From Clostridium sp. (GTDB lineage Bacteria > Bacillota > Clostridia > Clostridiales > Clostridiaceae): a stretch of 64,000 bases of DNA. The DNA is taken from the NCBI RefSeq assembly GCF_022482905.1, contig NZ_JAKVOI010000001.1:1613958-1677957 (forward strand). The letters are read 5' to 3'. Position 1 is the first letter of the stretch. Each line of letters begins with the position of its first letter. This document shows, piece by piece, positions 1 to 8,827 of the stretch. The position numbers and the translations under genes were made by a program. Under the pieces are notes generated by a model that saw only the letters and a list, made by a program, of their open reading frames with translations, was not told the origin of the DNA and made no database searches.

Positions 1-467
1 TATGAGAACCTTCTCTCTAAGCCAATGTCTATAGAAAGTTTCATACCCCCTCCACTTATGTTAAGTGACGTTGCATTGAAAAAATCTATCTGATCATCCA
101 GATGCTTTGAGTCCTTAACCGTTGGAACAATTGCACATAGTATATCCATAGTCATTGGAACTCTCACAAAATTTCTTCTCTGGTAGAATCTAATATTCTC
201 AGGTTTTTTAATATCTATTATGAGAACCCTGTCTATTCTTCGGGAAGTTACAACCGTATCAAAACTATACATCTGCTTTTGCTTTTTATGAAAATATATG
301 CATCTTATGCTGTCACCTCTTCTAAGTGGAAGGTATTTACCTTCATTTACCGGAATACTTATTCCTATAGTGTCTTCCCCCACGTCCTGTATATTGCTCT
401 TGTAAAAACCATCTTCCATTTCAATTTCTATTTTGCTGTTCACTCGAAATTCAATGTTGCAGTCCAT
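1..467 (-). CDS. PilZ-domain flagellar brake protein (YcgR-like), 3' end beyond the window
   Basis: This is a c-di-GMP receptor that in related bacteria slows the flagellar motor. I read 155 codons from ATG at 467, behind AAGGAG about 12 bases upstream; the reading frame runs off the left edge, so the C-terminus is missing. The N-terminal part looks like the YcgR N-domain (a small beta-barrel). The PilZ part starts with an RRNFVR stretch, which gives the RxxxR half of the c-di-GMP site, and later shows NISGGG, which fits (D/N)xSxxG. Both ligand-binding motifs are intact, so binding is expected. It lies 15 bases after flhG as the last visible gene of the flagellar run. The gene is a paralogue of the PilZ gene at 36189-36842. 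Confidence 0.85.
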   Translation of the reverse strand, partial: MDCNIEFRVNSKIEIEMEDGFYKSNIQDVGEDTIGISIPVNEGKYLPLRRGDSIRCIYFHKKQKQMYSFDTVVTSRRIDRVLIIDIKKPENIRFYQRRNFVRVPMTMDILCAIVPTVKDSKHLDDQIDFFNATSLNISGGGMKLSIDIGLERRFS

Positions 468-482
468 ACACCCATCTTCTCC

Positions 483-1358
483 TTACGAAAAAATATTAAA
501 AATCTTCTTGAATAACTCCTGAACTCCACTCTGATTTTCAGCTGATTTGACACCAATCAATTTATTTACTATGAAGTTCACATCTTTTGATGCATCTGAT
601 ACAGGGTAATTTATTATAAATGGAATCTGTTTTCTAACTGCCTGTACTATTTTTCTGTCTTCCGATATGCAGCCTAGATAATTGAGTTTGATGTCCAGGA
701 ATCTACATACAGCGGCATTAAACTTGTCAAAAGTTTTTGCGCCTTCTTTCCTACTTGCAACCTTGTTTATAATCACATTGGCAGAATCTTTGATTTTAAA
801 ATGATCTACAGCCTTTACCAGACTATAGGCATCCATAAGCGCAGTAGGTTCAGGTGTAGTAATTACAAACAGTTCATCACAGCAGTTTATAAAGCCAAGT
901 ACTGTTTTATTTATACCAGCTCCTGTATCCATTATTATGTAATCGAGATTTTCAAGCTTTGAAAGTTTTTTAATAAAGCTGTTTCTTTTTTCATCATCTG
1001 CATCACCAAATTTTGGTATTCCCGTTCCACCAGGCAGCAGCTGTATACCAAAAGGTCCTTTTATTATTACATCTTCAATAGTCTTATCTTTAAACATTAT
1101 ATCATATACACTGTATTTAGGTAAAAATCCCATAAGTAAATCGTCATTTCCCATTCCCATATCTGCATCAAATATCAGCACCTTTTTTTTCATCTTCTGC
1201 AGACATATGGCTGCATTTACAACAAAATTGCTCTTTCCGACTCCGCCCTTCCCGGAAGTAACTGTAATTATGACAGGTTTTGAACTGCTTGAGTTTTTCA
1301 CATCTGATTTTTGGCTTTCCTCTGCAAGTTTTCTTAACTTTTCCGCTTGATCTAGCAT
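483..1358 (-). CDS. flhG: FlhG, MinD-like ATPase controlling flagellar number
   Basis: FlhG (YlxH) is a ParA/MinD-type ATPase that works with FlhF to set flagellar number and position and to help C-ring assembly. The 291-residue protein begins with an MLDQAEKLRKL segment, the DQAxxLR motif known in FlhG as the activator helix for the FlhF GTPase. A deviant Walker A, GKGGVGKS, follows at residues 36-43, with Walker A' DADMGMGNDD and a later DTGAGI Walker B-like segment. Its start overlaps the flhF stop region by 7 bases (1352-1358), so translation is probably coupled. Length and context are normal for clostridia. Confidence 0.93.
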   Translation of the reverse strand: MLDQAEKLRKLAEESQKSDVKNSSSSKPVIITVTSGKGGVGKSNFVVNAAICLQKMKKKVLIFDADMGMGNDDLLMGFLPKYSVYDIMFKDKTIEDVIIKGPFGIQLLPGGTGIPKFGDADDEKRNSFIKKLSKLENLDYIIMDTGAGINKTVLGFINCCDELFVITTPEPTALMDAYSLVKAVDHFKIKDSANVIINKVASRKEGAKTFDKFNAAVCRFLDIKLNYLGCISEDRKIVQAVRKQIPFIINYPVSDASKDVNFIVNKLIGVKSAENQSGVQELFKKIFNIFS

Positions 1359-2485
1359 ATTATATCCTCTCCTGTCACAAGCTTTGCCAGTTCACCGGAA
1401 TTCATAACCTTGATATCCTCTGGAACATTCTGTCCTGTAGTTACAAAACTTACAGGCTTCTTTGCCGCTTCTATAATATTCAATATGGAACCATATGTAG
1501 AGGTCTCATCAAGTTTTGTTATTATTATATTGCTGTAGTTCAATTCCCTGTATCCATCTACTATTACATCAATATCCCTATTTTTAGTGGTACAGCTTAT
1601 TACCAGATGTATATTATTGGTATTTACCTTGTCTATAAAAGCCCTCAGCTCGGATATCTGCATCTTGTTTTTACTGCTTCTTCCCGTTGTGTCAACAAGA
1701 ACCACATCACATTCCTTCATGCTGTCAATGGCCTTTTCCATTTCCTTGATGCTTATGACTACTTTAAATGGTATGTTCATTATGTCGGCATAGGTTCTCA
1801 GCTGTTCTACCGCACCTATTCTATATGTATCTATGGTTATAAGCCCGACTTTCTTTTTTTCAATCAAAGACAGTCTTCCTGCAAGCTTTGCAATAGTAGT
1901 AGTCTTTCCAACACCTGTAGGGCCTACGAGAACTACTGCATTTTCAAGTGGTTTGTTTTCAACCTTTATCATTTCAGCTACAATGCTGTCAAGTTTTTCA
2001 CTTTCCTCGCCGTCATCCCCTGCATCCTCCATGTTCCTCATTATTTTCTTGATTACAGCTTCATCTAAATCAATGCTTTCCAGTCTGAGTTGAAGTTTGG
2101 TCTTCCCCACCGGTACATTCTTGCTGTTCATCATGTCATCCAGCATTCCCCTCATTTTTCTGACTTCTTCAACCAGACTGTCATTATTTCTATTCTGGGG
2201 ATTATATACGGGCTGAATTTTTTTTGAGCTGTTAATCTTTGCTTTATTACCTACAGCTTTTTTTAATGCCTCTATGCTTCCTCTCATTTCCTCTGAATTA
2301 TCATCTTTTTGCCTCGAATTGTCCACTGCTGCTGTAACTTCAAGTATCTTCTTTGAGAAAAAGCCGAGGAATCCCCCTTTTCTTATTTTTCTCTGACTTA
2401 TTATAACCGCTTCTCTCCCGAGTTCATACCTGATTCTTGTAATGGCTTCATTCATATTTTTGACCTTGTACCTTCGTATAATCAT
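1352..2485 (-). CDS. flhF: FlhF, SRP-type GTPase of flagellar placement
   Basis: FlhF belongs to the SRP GTPase family with Ffh and FtsY and recruits early flagellar components to the right membrane site. The 377-residue protein has a variable, basic N-terminal B domain (about 1-120), a helical N domain (about 125-175), and a G domain with GPTGVGKTT at residues 188-196, the DTYRIGA segment, DTTGRS (G3) and a TKLDE (G4) motif. The ATG shares one base with the flhA stop (TAATG arrangement at 2485-2487), which indicates tight coupling. Nothing is missing from the G domain. Confidence 0.95.
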   Translation of the reverse strand: MIIRRYKVKNMNEAITRIRYELGREAVIISQRKIRKGGFLGFFSKKILEVTAAVDNSRQKDDNSEEMRGSIEALKKAVGNKAKINSSKKIQPVYNPQNRNNDSLVEEVRKMRGMLDDMMNSKNVPVGKTKLQLRLESIDLDEAVIKKIMRNMEDAGDDGEESEKLDSIVAEMIKVENKPLENAVVLVGPTGVGKTTTIAKLAGRLSLIEKKKVGLITIDTYRIGAVEQLRTYADIMNIPFKVVISIKEMEKAIDSMKECDVVLVDTTGRSSKNKMQISELRAFIDKVNTNNIHLVISCTTKNRDIDVIVDGYRELNYSNIIITKLDETSTYGSILNIIEAAKKPVSFVTTGQNVPEDIKVMNSGELAKLVTGEDIIC

Positions 2486-4551
2486 TATATTGAAACCACT
2501 CCTTCTGTTTTGATTTCCACATCATTTGGTATTTCATTCAATGAAAGAACATTAACTGAAGGAAACACCATTTCAATAAGCTTTCTGAAGGCTGCACGAA
2601 TTTTGGGAGATACCAGTATTACCGGCTGATTGTCATAAAAATATACGGAATCCAGTACTTTTCTTATGGAGGCCAGTACTTTGCTTGTAGTATCAGGATC
2701 TATAGCCGGAAAAGAACCCTGCATGGACTTCTGTATATTCTGTCCTACAATATCCTCCAGCTGCTGTGAAAGTGTAACCACTGTTATAGTGTTGTTGTCA
2801 TCAATCAGAGAATTGCATATGCTCCTTCCAAGGGCAAATCTCACATATTCGGTAAGCAGTTCTATATCCTTGGTATTTCTAGAGTTGTCTGCCAGGGATT
2901 CCAGTATTGTAACCATATCCTTTATAGGTACCCTCTCCCGGAGAAGATTTTGAAGTACCTTCTGTACCTCTCCTATTGTAAGCAGGTCAGGTATGAGTTC
3001 CTCAACCACAGTAGGATACTTTTCCTTGACGGAGTCAAGTATGAGTTTGACCTCCTGTCTTCCAATAAGCTCATGGGAATGCTTCTTGATTGTTTCAGTA
3101 AGATGCGTCACCATTACCGTAGTAGGATCTACCACGGTAAATCCCTTTATTTCCGCCTCTTCCCTCTGGTCGTTGTTTATCCACGTAGCCGGCAGTCCAA
3201 AAGACGGCTCCTTTGTACTTATACCTGCAATCGTGTTTTCCCCATTGGCAGGGTCCATACATAGAAGCATGTTTGGCATGAGCTCTCCTTTTGCCACAAC
3301 AGTCCCACGTATCTTTATCACATACTCATTTGTGCTAAGCTGCAGATTGTCCCTTATTCTTATGGGCTGGACTATAATACCCATTTCTATGGCACACTGT
3401 CTTCTGACGGAAGTTATTCTCTGCAGCAGATCTCCCCCTGAGCTTTCATCTGCAAGTGGAATCAAGCCATAGCCTATTTCCACCTCCATGGGCTCTACGG
3501 ATATAAGATTCATCACATTTTCAGGCTCTTTATCCTCTATCTCGGAAATCTGCTGCTGTTCTGCATGTATCTGCTCCATATTTCTCTGAAGTTCATCCTT
3601 GTACAGAAAATATGCGGCGGCTACACAGAAAGCAGACAGGACCAAAAATGCTATGTGCGGAAGTCCTGGTATCATTGCCATAAAAAGAAGTACGGCACCG
3701 GCAATACCTATTACCTTTGGAAATCCTGTAAGCTGCTTCACAGCCAGGGTACCAAAATTTTCGTTGCTTCCAGAACGTGTAACCAGTATACCTGATGCCG
3801 TAGATATCAAAAGGGCAGGTATCTGTGATACCAGTCCGTCTCCTATAGTAAGCCTTGTATAAGTCTGTGCAGCAGTAGCTGCATCCATTCCATGGAATAC
3901 TACACCCATAACAATTCCGGCTACTGCATTTATAACTACAATTATAAGTGATGCTATTGCATCTCCTTTTACAAATTTCGAGGCACCATCCATGGCACCA
4001 TAGAAGTCCGCCTCCTTCTGGAGTTTCGTCCTTCTGTCTCTCGCACCTTTTTCATCAATAAGTCCCGAGTTCAAATCTGCATCTATGCTCATCTGTTTTC
4101 CAGGCATTGCATCCAGTGTGAATCTGGCTGAAACCTCTGCAACCCTGCTTGCTCCATTGGTTATTACAATAAACTGAACTATTATTATAATCAGGAATAT
4201 AATTATTCCGACTACATAATTGCCTCCTACGACAAACCCTCCAAAAGCATTTATAACTTCACCTGCATAAGCATCCCTGAGTATGAGTCTTACAGATGAG
4301 ATATTCAGGGCAACCCTGAACAGGGTAGTTATCAAGAGCAGTGTAGGAAATACTGAAAACTGCAATATCTCCGTGGTAAACATTGTTAAAAGTATGATAA
4401 CTATTGACAGGGTTATATTGAAGGCAATAAATATATCCAGTAATTTGGAAGGAAGTGGAATTATAATCATAAATACCACCATTATAACAACCATTGCCAT
4501 TATTATGTCAATATTATCTTTTAAACTGAATCTCTTCTTGCTGTTTTCCAA
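2485..4551 (-). CDS. flhA: FlhA, flagellar type III export apparatus protein
   Basis: FlhA is the large export-gate protein of the flagellar type III system. The N-terminal half (to about residue 330) holds the transmembrane segments and the conserved cytoplasmic FHIPEP-family loop; the C-terminal half is the soluble nonameric ring that docks chaperone-substrate complexes. Length is about 690 residues, as expected. The frame can be extended to a GTG at 4560, but GAGGTG sits 6 bases before a TTG at 4551, so I prefer the TTG start (688 residues). It follows the fliR/flhB fusion directly and abuts flhF. Confidence 0.95.
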   Translation of the reverse strand: MENSKKRFSLKDNIDIIMAMVVIMVVFMIIIPLPSKLLDIFIAFNITLSIVIILLTMFTTEILQFSVFPTLLLITTLFRVALNISSVRLILRDAYAGEVINAFGGFVVGGNYVVGIIIFLIIIIVQFIVITNGASRVAEVSARFTLDAMPGKQMSIDADLNSGLIDEKGARDRRTKLQKEADFYGAMDGASKFVKGDAIASLIIVVINAVAGIVMGVVFHGMDAATAAQTYTRLTIGDGLVSQIPALLISTASGILVTRSGSNENFGTLAVKQLTGFPKVIGIAGAVLLFMAMIPGLPHIAFLVLSAFCVAAAYFLYKDELQRNMEQIHAEQQQISEIEDKEPENVMNLISVEPMEVEIGYGLIPLADESSGGDLLQRITSVRRQCAIEMGIIVQPIRIRDNLQLSTNEYVIKIRGTVVAKGELMPNMLLCMDPANGENTIAGISTKEPSFGLPATWINNDQREEAEIKGFTVVDPTTVMVTHLTETIKKHSHELIGRQEVKLILDSVKEKYPTVVEELIPDLLTIGEVQKVLQNLLRERVPIKDMVTILESLADNSRNTKDIELLTEYVRFALGRSICNSLIDDNNTITVVTLSQQLEDIVGQNIQKSMQGSFPAIDPDTTSKVLASIRKVLDSVYFYDNQPVILVSPKIRAAFRKLIEMVFPSVNVLSLNEIPNDVEIKTEGVVSI

Positions 4552-4556
4552 AAATA

Positions 4557-6377
4557 TCACCTCATCTTGTAAACCAGAGCCAGTATCTCAGCTACTGTCT
4601 GGTACATGTCCACTGGTATTTCCTGATCAATTTCAACCTGCTTGAATATAAGCCGTGCCAGTGTCCTATTTTCAAATATCGGCACTTTGTTGTCCTTTGC
4701 CACCTGTTTTATCCTGAGAGCTACGGCATCCAGCCCCTTTGCTACGAGAACAGGTGCATTCTGTCCATCTTCATATTTAAGTGCTATAGCTACATGTGTA
4801 GGGTTTGTAACTACCACAGTAGCTTTGGGAACCTCCTGCATCATTCTCCTCATTGCAATTTCCCTCTGCTTCTGCTTTATCTTTCCCTTTATCTGGGGAT
4901 CTCCTTCATCCTGCTTGTATTCTTCTTTGACTTCCTGTTTGGACATTTTAAGATCCCTGTTGTACTGGAATATCTGAAACATATAATCTATAATTGCAAT
5001 GACAATCAAAATAAGGGTTATCCTGAAAAATATACTTACAGCAAGACTTCCTACAGCCTTTGCTACAGCCTGTACATTTAGCTGTCCCAAAGTCAATATG
5101 TACATATAATTGTCTTTTATGAATTTATAACCTACATATCCTACTATTACAACTATCAAAGTGTCCTTCAGAAGCTCCATTACAGCTCTAAGTGAAAACA
5201 TCCTCTTGAATCCATTTATAGGATTCAGCTTTGTAAAATCCGGTTTTAAAGGTTCAAAGCTCATGAGTCCCCTTGTCTGCACCAGATTTGCAAGCACACC
5301 CATTACAAGTATTGGAAGGACAAGCGGCAGAAAAACAACTGCCAGTCTCCATATAGTTATGAACAATATCTTGTTCAAACTTTCGTAGTTTAGGGAAATC
5401 CTCATGTAATCATTGAGGAAGGTCCTCATTGTATAACCAAGCTGTGATCCTGCGTATCCACCGAGAACTGCAATAACCAGAGTTGATGCAAGCAGCGTTA
5501 CAGCCAGACCTATTTCTTTGCTTTTTGCAATCTGCCCCTTCTTCCTTGCATCACTTTTTTTCCTCGGTGTTGCCTGTTCCGTTTTATCATCTTTTGCAAA
5601 TACGAGAAGCACAGGAAGGGTATTGTAAAATCCCTTCATGGAATCGGGTATTGCATTGAATGAATTTTCCACAAGTTTCAAGAATATCGGGAGTGCCAGG
5701 CAGAAAGATGCAAGTCCCACCAGAATTTTAACTGGAAGTCCCAGTATCATTATATTCAACTGGGGAACAGTTCTGGCAATAAGCGACATTGTCAAATCGG
5801 TAAACAGAATTATCAGGACTATAGGTGCAGCTATCTGCACCGCAATAGTGAAGTACTCTATAAATGCCTTTATTATCACATTAATAGATCCCTGTGCCAG
5901 GAAAAAGTTTCCAAGCTTTATTATATTAAAACTCTCTATTATGGACCTTATAAGCATATGATGTCCATCAACTGCAAGGAAAACCACCATGCTGAACCAG
6001 TACAGAAGGCGCTCAAGCAAGGTAGTATTGCTGCTTGAGGAAGGATCGAACATACTCATCATTGCAAAACCCACTTGCATATCCATAACATTACCCGCGA
6101 ATCTCACCATTGAAAAACAGAGATTTGTCAAGAAACCAAGGGTAAGTCCCGCAGATACTTCATTCAGACAGTTGAATATAAACGGCAGGGTACTATTTAT
6201 ATCATTTATGGAAGAATAATTTATACCAGGCATCAATATATAGGCTATTACCAATGCAAGTCCTACCTTTACCGATGCCGGAGTTCCTGCAGGGAAAAAT
6301 ATAGGTACCAGTGCAAAAAAGCAAAATATCCTTATGGATACAAGCACCAGTGCCGTAAAATATAAAGTATCTATCAC
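4557..6377 (-). CDS. fliR/flhB: FliR-FlhB fusion, flagellar export gate and substrate-specificity switch
   Basis: One uninterrupted 606-residue frame joins two proteins that are separate in most bacteria. Residues about 1-255 are FliR, a polytopic export-gate protein. A charged segment with DKTEQATPRKKSDARKKG (about 265-285) is the classic FlhB N-terminus, followed by its four membrane helices and the cytoplasmic domain. The self-cleavage site is NPTH at residues 525-528; cleavage between N525 and P526 changes export from rod/hook to filament substrates. The start is GTG at 6377 behind GGAG. FliR-FlhB fusions are known in clostridia, so this is not a sequencing artefact. The stop lies just before flhA. 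Confidence 0.95.
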   Translation of the reverse strand: MIDTLYFTALVLVSIRIFCFFALVPIFFPAGTPASVKVGLALVIAYILMPGINYSSINDINSTLPFIFNCLNEVSAGLTLGFLTNLCFSMVRFAGNVMDMQVGFAMMSMFDPSSSSNTTLLERLLYWFSMVVFLAVDGHHMLIRSIIESFNIIKLGNFFLAQGSINVIIKAFIEYFTIAVQIAAPIVLIILFTDLTMSLIARTVPQLNIMILGLPVKILVGLASFCLALPIFLKLVENSFNAIPDSMKGFYNTLPVLLVFAKDDKTEQATPRKKSDARKKGQIAKSKEIGLAVTLLASTLVIAVLGGYAGSQLGYTMRTFLNDYMRISLNYESLNKILFITIWRLAVVFLPLVLPILVMGVLANLVQTRGLMSFEPLKPDFTKLNPINGFKRMFSLRAVMELLKDTLIVVIVGYVGYKFIKDNYMYILTLGQLNVQAVAKAVGSLAVSIFFRITLILIVIAIIDYMFQIFQYNRDLKMSKQEVKEEYKQDEGDPQIKGKIKQKQREIAMRRMMQEVPKATVVVTNPTHVAIALKYEDGQNAPVLVAKGLDAVALRIKQVAKDNKVPIFENRTLARLIFKQVEIDQEIPVDMYQTVAEILALVYKMR

Positions 6378-6399
6378 ATCATTCCACTCCTATTTGCAT

Positions 6400-6669
6400 C
6401 TACCGGGTTATCTGCGCTATATATGTAAAAATCCTTTCAGTAAAATTTACAAGCTGATGAAGCATCCAGCTTCCGGTAATAAGTCCTACTACGGCCACGG
6501 CAATGAGTTTAGGCACAAAAGTAAGTGTCTGTTCCTGTATCTGGGTAGTAGCCTGAAATATACTTATTATCAGTCCAACCAGTATTGCAACCAGAAGAAT
6601 GGGTGCCGATACCAGAAGGCCCGTCTGTATTGAATCCTTTATAATTCCGATTACCATGTTCTCACTCAT
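6400..6669 (-). CDS. fliQ: FliQ, flagellar export gate subunit
   Basis: FliQ is a small two-helix membrane protein that forms the helical export channel with FliP and FliR. The 89-residue protein shows two hydrophobic helices (about 15-40 and 50-75) joined by a short loop with QIQEQTLTFVPK, the family signature region. The ATG at 6669 is preceded by GAGGTGA. It sits between fliP (10 bases upstream) and fliR/flhB (22 bases downstream), the usual order. Confidence 0.95.
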   Translation of the reverse strand: MSENMVIGIIKDSIQTGLLVSAPILLVAILVGLIISIFQATTQIQEQTLTFVPKLIAVAVVGLITGSWMLHQLVNFTERIFTYIAQITR

Positions 6670-6679
6670 CTAATTCACC

Positions 6680-7471
6680 TCACGAAAAGCTCAAAATCAG
6701 CGATTTTACAAGCAGATACCAGCCATCTACCATAACGAACAACAACAATTTAAATGGAAGTGATATCATTACAGGTGGAAGCATGAACATTCCCATGGAC
6801 ATGAGGACACTTGCCACCACAAGATCTATTATCATAAAAGGTATGTATATCAAAAATCCTATTTGAAAAGCAGTCTTGAGTTCACTTATTACGTATGCGG
6901 GAATAACTACATTCAAAGGTGCATTGTCCGCTGTTACCTTGTAGTTCAATTTAGCCTCGTCTACAAACAATTTCAGATCCTTCTGTCTTGTCTGTCTGAG
7001 CATGAAGCTTCTGAGAGGCTTTGCACCAGCCTCTATCGCCTGCTCCTGCGTAATTCTGTTCTGCATATACGGCTTGAGGGCATTTGAATTTATAGTTGAA
7101 TATACAGGATACATTATGTACACAGTCAGGAACAAAGCAAGTCCAACTAATACCGTATTGGGAGGTGACTGCTGTGTTCCCATGGCATTTCTTAAAAAAC
7201 CGAACACCACTATGATTCTCACAAAACTTGTCATCATCATTATAAAAGAAGGAAGCAGGGTAAGCACCGTCAGCATTATGAGCAGTCTTATATTTTGAAC
7301 ATACTGCTGTGGAGTAGAGGCACCTGCATTGTCCATGGATATATTTATATTTGGTATGGGCATTGCCTGTGATGGATCCGGTGCCGCATATGCGGTGCTG
7401 GAAGCCATGACAACTACAGCAATTGCCAGAATTGAAACAGCCATAAAATTTCTGCTAAGTTTACTATTCAT
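6680..7471 (-). CDS. fliP: FliP, flagellar export gate subunit with signal peptide
   Basis: FliP forms the core of the export channel. The 263-residue protein starts with a cleavable signal sequence (hydrophobic core about 12-28 ending in AYAA), typical of FliP, followed by four membrane helices. The segment with PPNTVLVGLALFLT and the C-terminal PFKLLLFVMVDGW are FliP signatures. An in-frame TTG at 7492 would add 7 residues, but AAGGAA lies 6 bases before the ATG at 7471, which also overlaps the fliO stop (7464-7466). I therefore chose 7471. Confidence 0.94.
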   Translation of the reverse strand: MNSKLSRNFMAVSILAIAVVVMASSTAYAAPDPSQAMPIPNINISMDNAGASTPQQYVQNIRLLIMLTVLTLLPSFIMMMTSFVRIIVVFGFLRNAMGTQQSPPNTVLVGLALFLTVYIMYPVYSTINSNALKPYMQNRITQEQAIEAGAKPLRSFMLRQTRQKDLKLFVDEAKLNYKVTADNAPLNVVIPAYVISELKTAFQIGFLIYIPFMIIDLVVASVLMSMGMFMLPPVMISLPFKLLLFVMVDGWYLLVKSLILSFS

Positions 7472-7847
7472 GTCTATCTTCCTTTTTTGCAACTAAGTTT
7501 TTAATAAATTTTTCCATGCCTGATCTCCTGTAAAAGTCCTTTAAATTTTTATATTCCGGTATAATTTCCCTCTTCTTGAGTTTCAGTATTTCCTCTTCGT
7601 TTAGTTCATGAACTATTTCAATTCTTCCTGCTGTGGAAGAAATTACGCATACTTTTTCTCCAATTTTGACCACAAAAATGGCATTATCCTTTGACAGCTG
7701 TGACCTCTCAAGTATACGTATGAATTTTCCCTTCTGGATGCTCTGAAATTTTGCCCCTCCATATTTGAGTGAAATATATATAAGCAGGACTACACACAAA
7801 AGAGCCAGCAGGGTTTTAAATATCATCCATACAAATTGTAAATCCAT
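7464..7847 (-). CDS. fliO: FliO, flagellar biosynthesis membrane protein
   Basis: FliO is a bitopic membrane protein that scaffolds assembly of the FliP ring. The 127-residue protein has one N-terminal helix (about 7-27), then a basic cytoplasmic domain with the GKFIRILERSQLSKD segment typical of FliO/FliZ. Sequence conservation in this family is weak, so position matters: it lies between fliL and fliP and overlaps the fliP start by 8 bases, as in other Firmicutes. Confidence 0.85.
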   Translation of the reverse strand: MDLQFVWMIFKTLLALLCVVLLIYISLKYGGAKFQSIQKGKFIRILERSQLSKDNAIFVVKIGEKVCVISSTAGRIEIVHELNEEEILKLKKREIIPEYKNLKDFYRRSGMEKFIKNLVAKKEDRHE

Positions 7848-7875
7848 TCATATTCTCCTCTATAGAATTCCCGGA

Positions 7876-8403
7876 CTATTGTACTATAAGGTCTGTAAAA
7901 TATACATTGTTGAGCTTTCCTTTTTCAAGCATCGGATTTATCTTCTGAATTATTTCCATTTTTATATTGTCCATGTTCTTGGGTGTTATTTCCTCGGCTT
8001 TTTTGCTGCTCAATATTCCAATAACCGCATCTGTTACAATAGGTTTTTTGTCATTCAACTCCGAATCCAGTTTTTTATCATCATATCCCAAAGAAACTGC
8101 AGCCTTCAAATATCTGCTTGATCCCTTGTCTGCCAGATTCACAGTTATTTCATCAAGCTCAAAGGTCTTGGCAGAAACTACCTGACTCAAAAAAGAAGCA
8201 CTGCCGCTTTGTGACTGTGTTTGATTTGCAGTCTGCTGTACATTGGCCTGTGGAATTGTATTCTGGGTTGTATTTGATTTGCCGTTTTTCAGTAGTTTGT
8301 TGTATCCAAAATATGCGCCACCACCTACAACTGCCAGTATCAGTATTCCAAGCAAAATTACCTTTATTTTTGAAGAACCGGTTTTTTCAATTTTATTTTC
8401 CAC
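7876..8403 (-). CDS. fliL: FliL, basal-body-associated stator protein
   Basis: FliL surrounds or stabilises the MotAB stator. The 175-residue protein has a short cytoplasmic N-terminus, one helix (about 13-33, rich in Ile, Leu and Gly), a Gln/Asn/Ser linker (about 45-70), and the FliL domain with the strand-rich LDEITVNLADKG segment and a C-terminal NVYFTDLIVQ. The start is GTG at 8403 behind GGAGG. In many clostridia motA and motB lie next to fliL; they are not present here. Confidence 0.9.
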   Translation of the reverse strand: MENKIEKTGSSKIKVILLGILILAVVGGGAYFGYNKLLKNGKSNTTQNTIPQANVQQTANQTQSQSGSASFLSQVVSAKTFELDEITVNLADKGSSRYLKAAVSLGYDDKKLDSELNDKKPIVTDAVIGILSSKKAEEITPKNMDNIKMEIIQKINPMLEKGKLNNVYFTDLIVQ

Positions 8404-8473
8404 TTTGCATACCTCCAGTATTCAATTCACAACTCATAATTTATAAATAAGACAGAAGCAGCTAAAAATATAC

Positions 8474-8674
8474 TTATTCCACCTGAAAGTTGCCATTATA
8501 TATTTTTCTCTTGTAATCTATAACTTTTTGCACTATCTCCTCATTTGATTCCTTCACAAGAAATTTTTTCCCGTTGGTGAGGGTTATTACACTTTCCGGG
8601 ATTGCATCCAGTCTCTCTATTTTATCTGCATTCAAAATAAACTCCTTGTTGTCGAGTCCAGTCAGCTTTATCAT
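8474..8674 (-). CDS. flbD: FlbD-family small flagellar protein
   Basis: This 66-residue protein has the FlbD/YlzI pattern: MIKLTGLDNKEFILNADKIE at the start, a middle segment around ITLTNGKKFLVKES, and a C-terminal helix. In Bacillus subtilis the homologue (SwrD) raises flagellar torque; it is not a DNA-binding regulator like the unrelated Caulobacter FlbD. It sits between flgE and fliL, the conserved position. No domain beyond this small fold is visible. Confidence 0.85.
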   Translation of the reverse strand: MIKLTGLDNKEFILNADKIERLDAIPESVITLTNGKKFLVKESNEEIVQKVIDYKRKIYNGNFQVE

Positions 8675-8827
8675 TGAAATCCTCCTAAAAATAATATAGT
8701 TACATTATAAATCCAAATGCAGACATATGTATACAGTTATTTATTAGAAAATTTCATTATGGGAATGTGTATGTCCGAGAAAGAATACAGTCCCGTCAAT
8801 ACACATTCAAAATATTCAAATTAGATT

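Noticed and set aside
1280-2068. A 262-codon plus-strand frame opposite flhF
   Set aside because: It has no ribosome site, no family match and an odd composition rich in Tyr, Cys and Phe; it is the antisense of a real gene.
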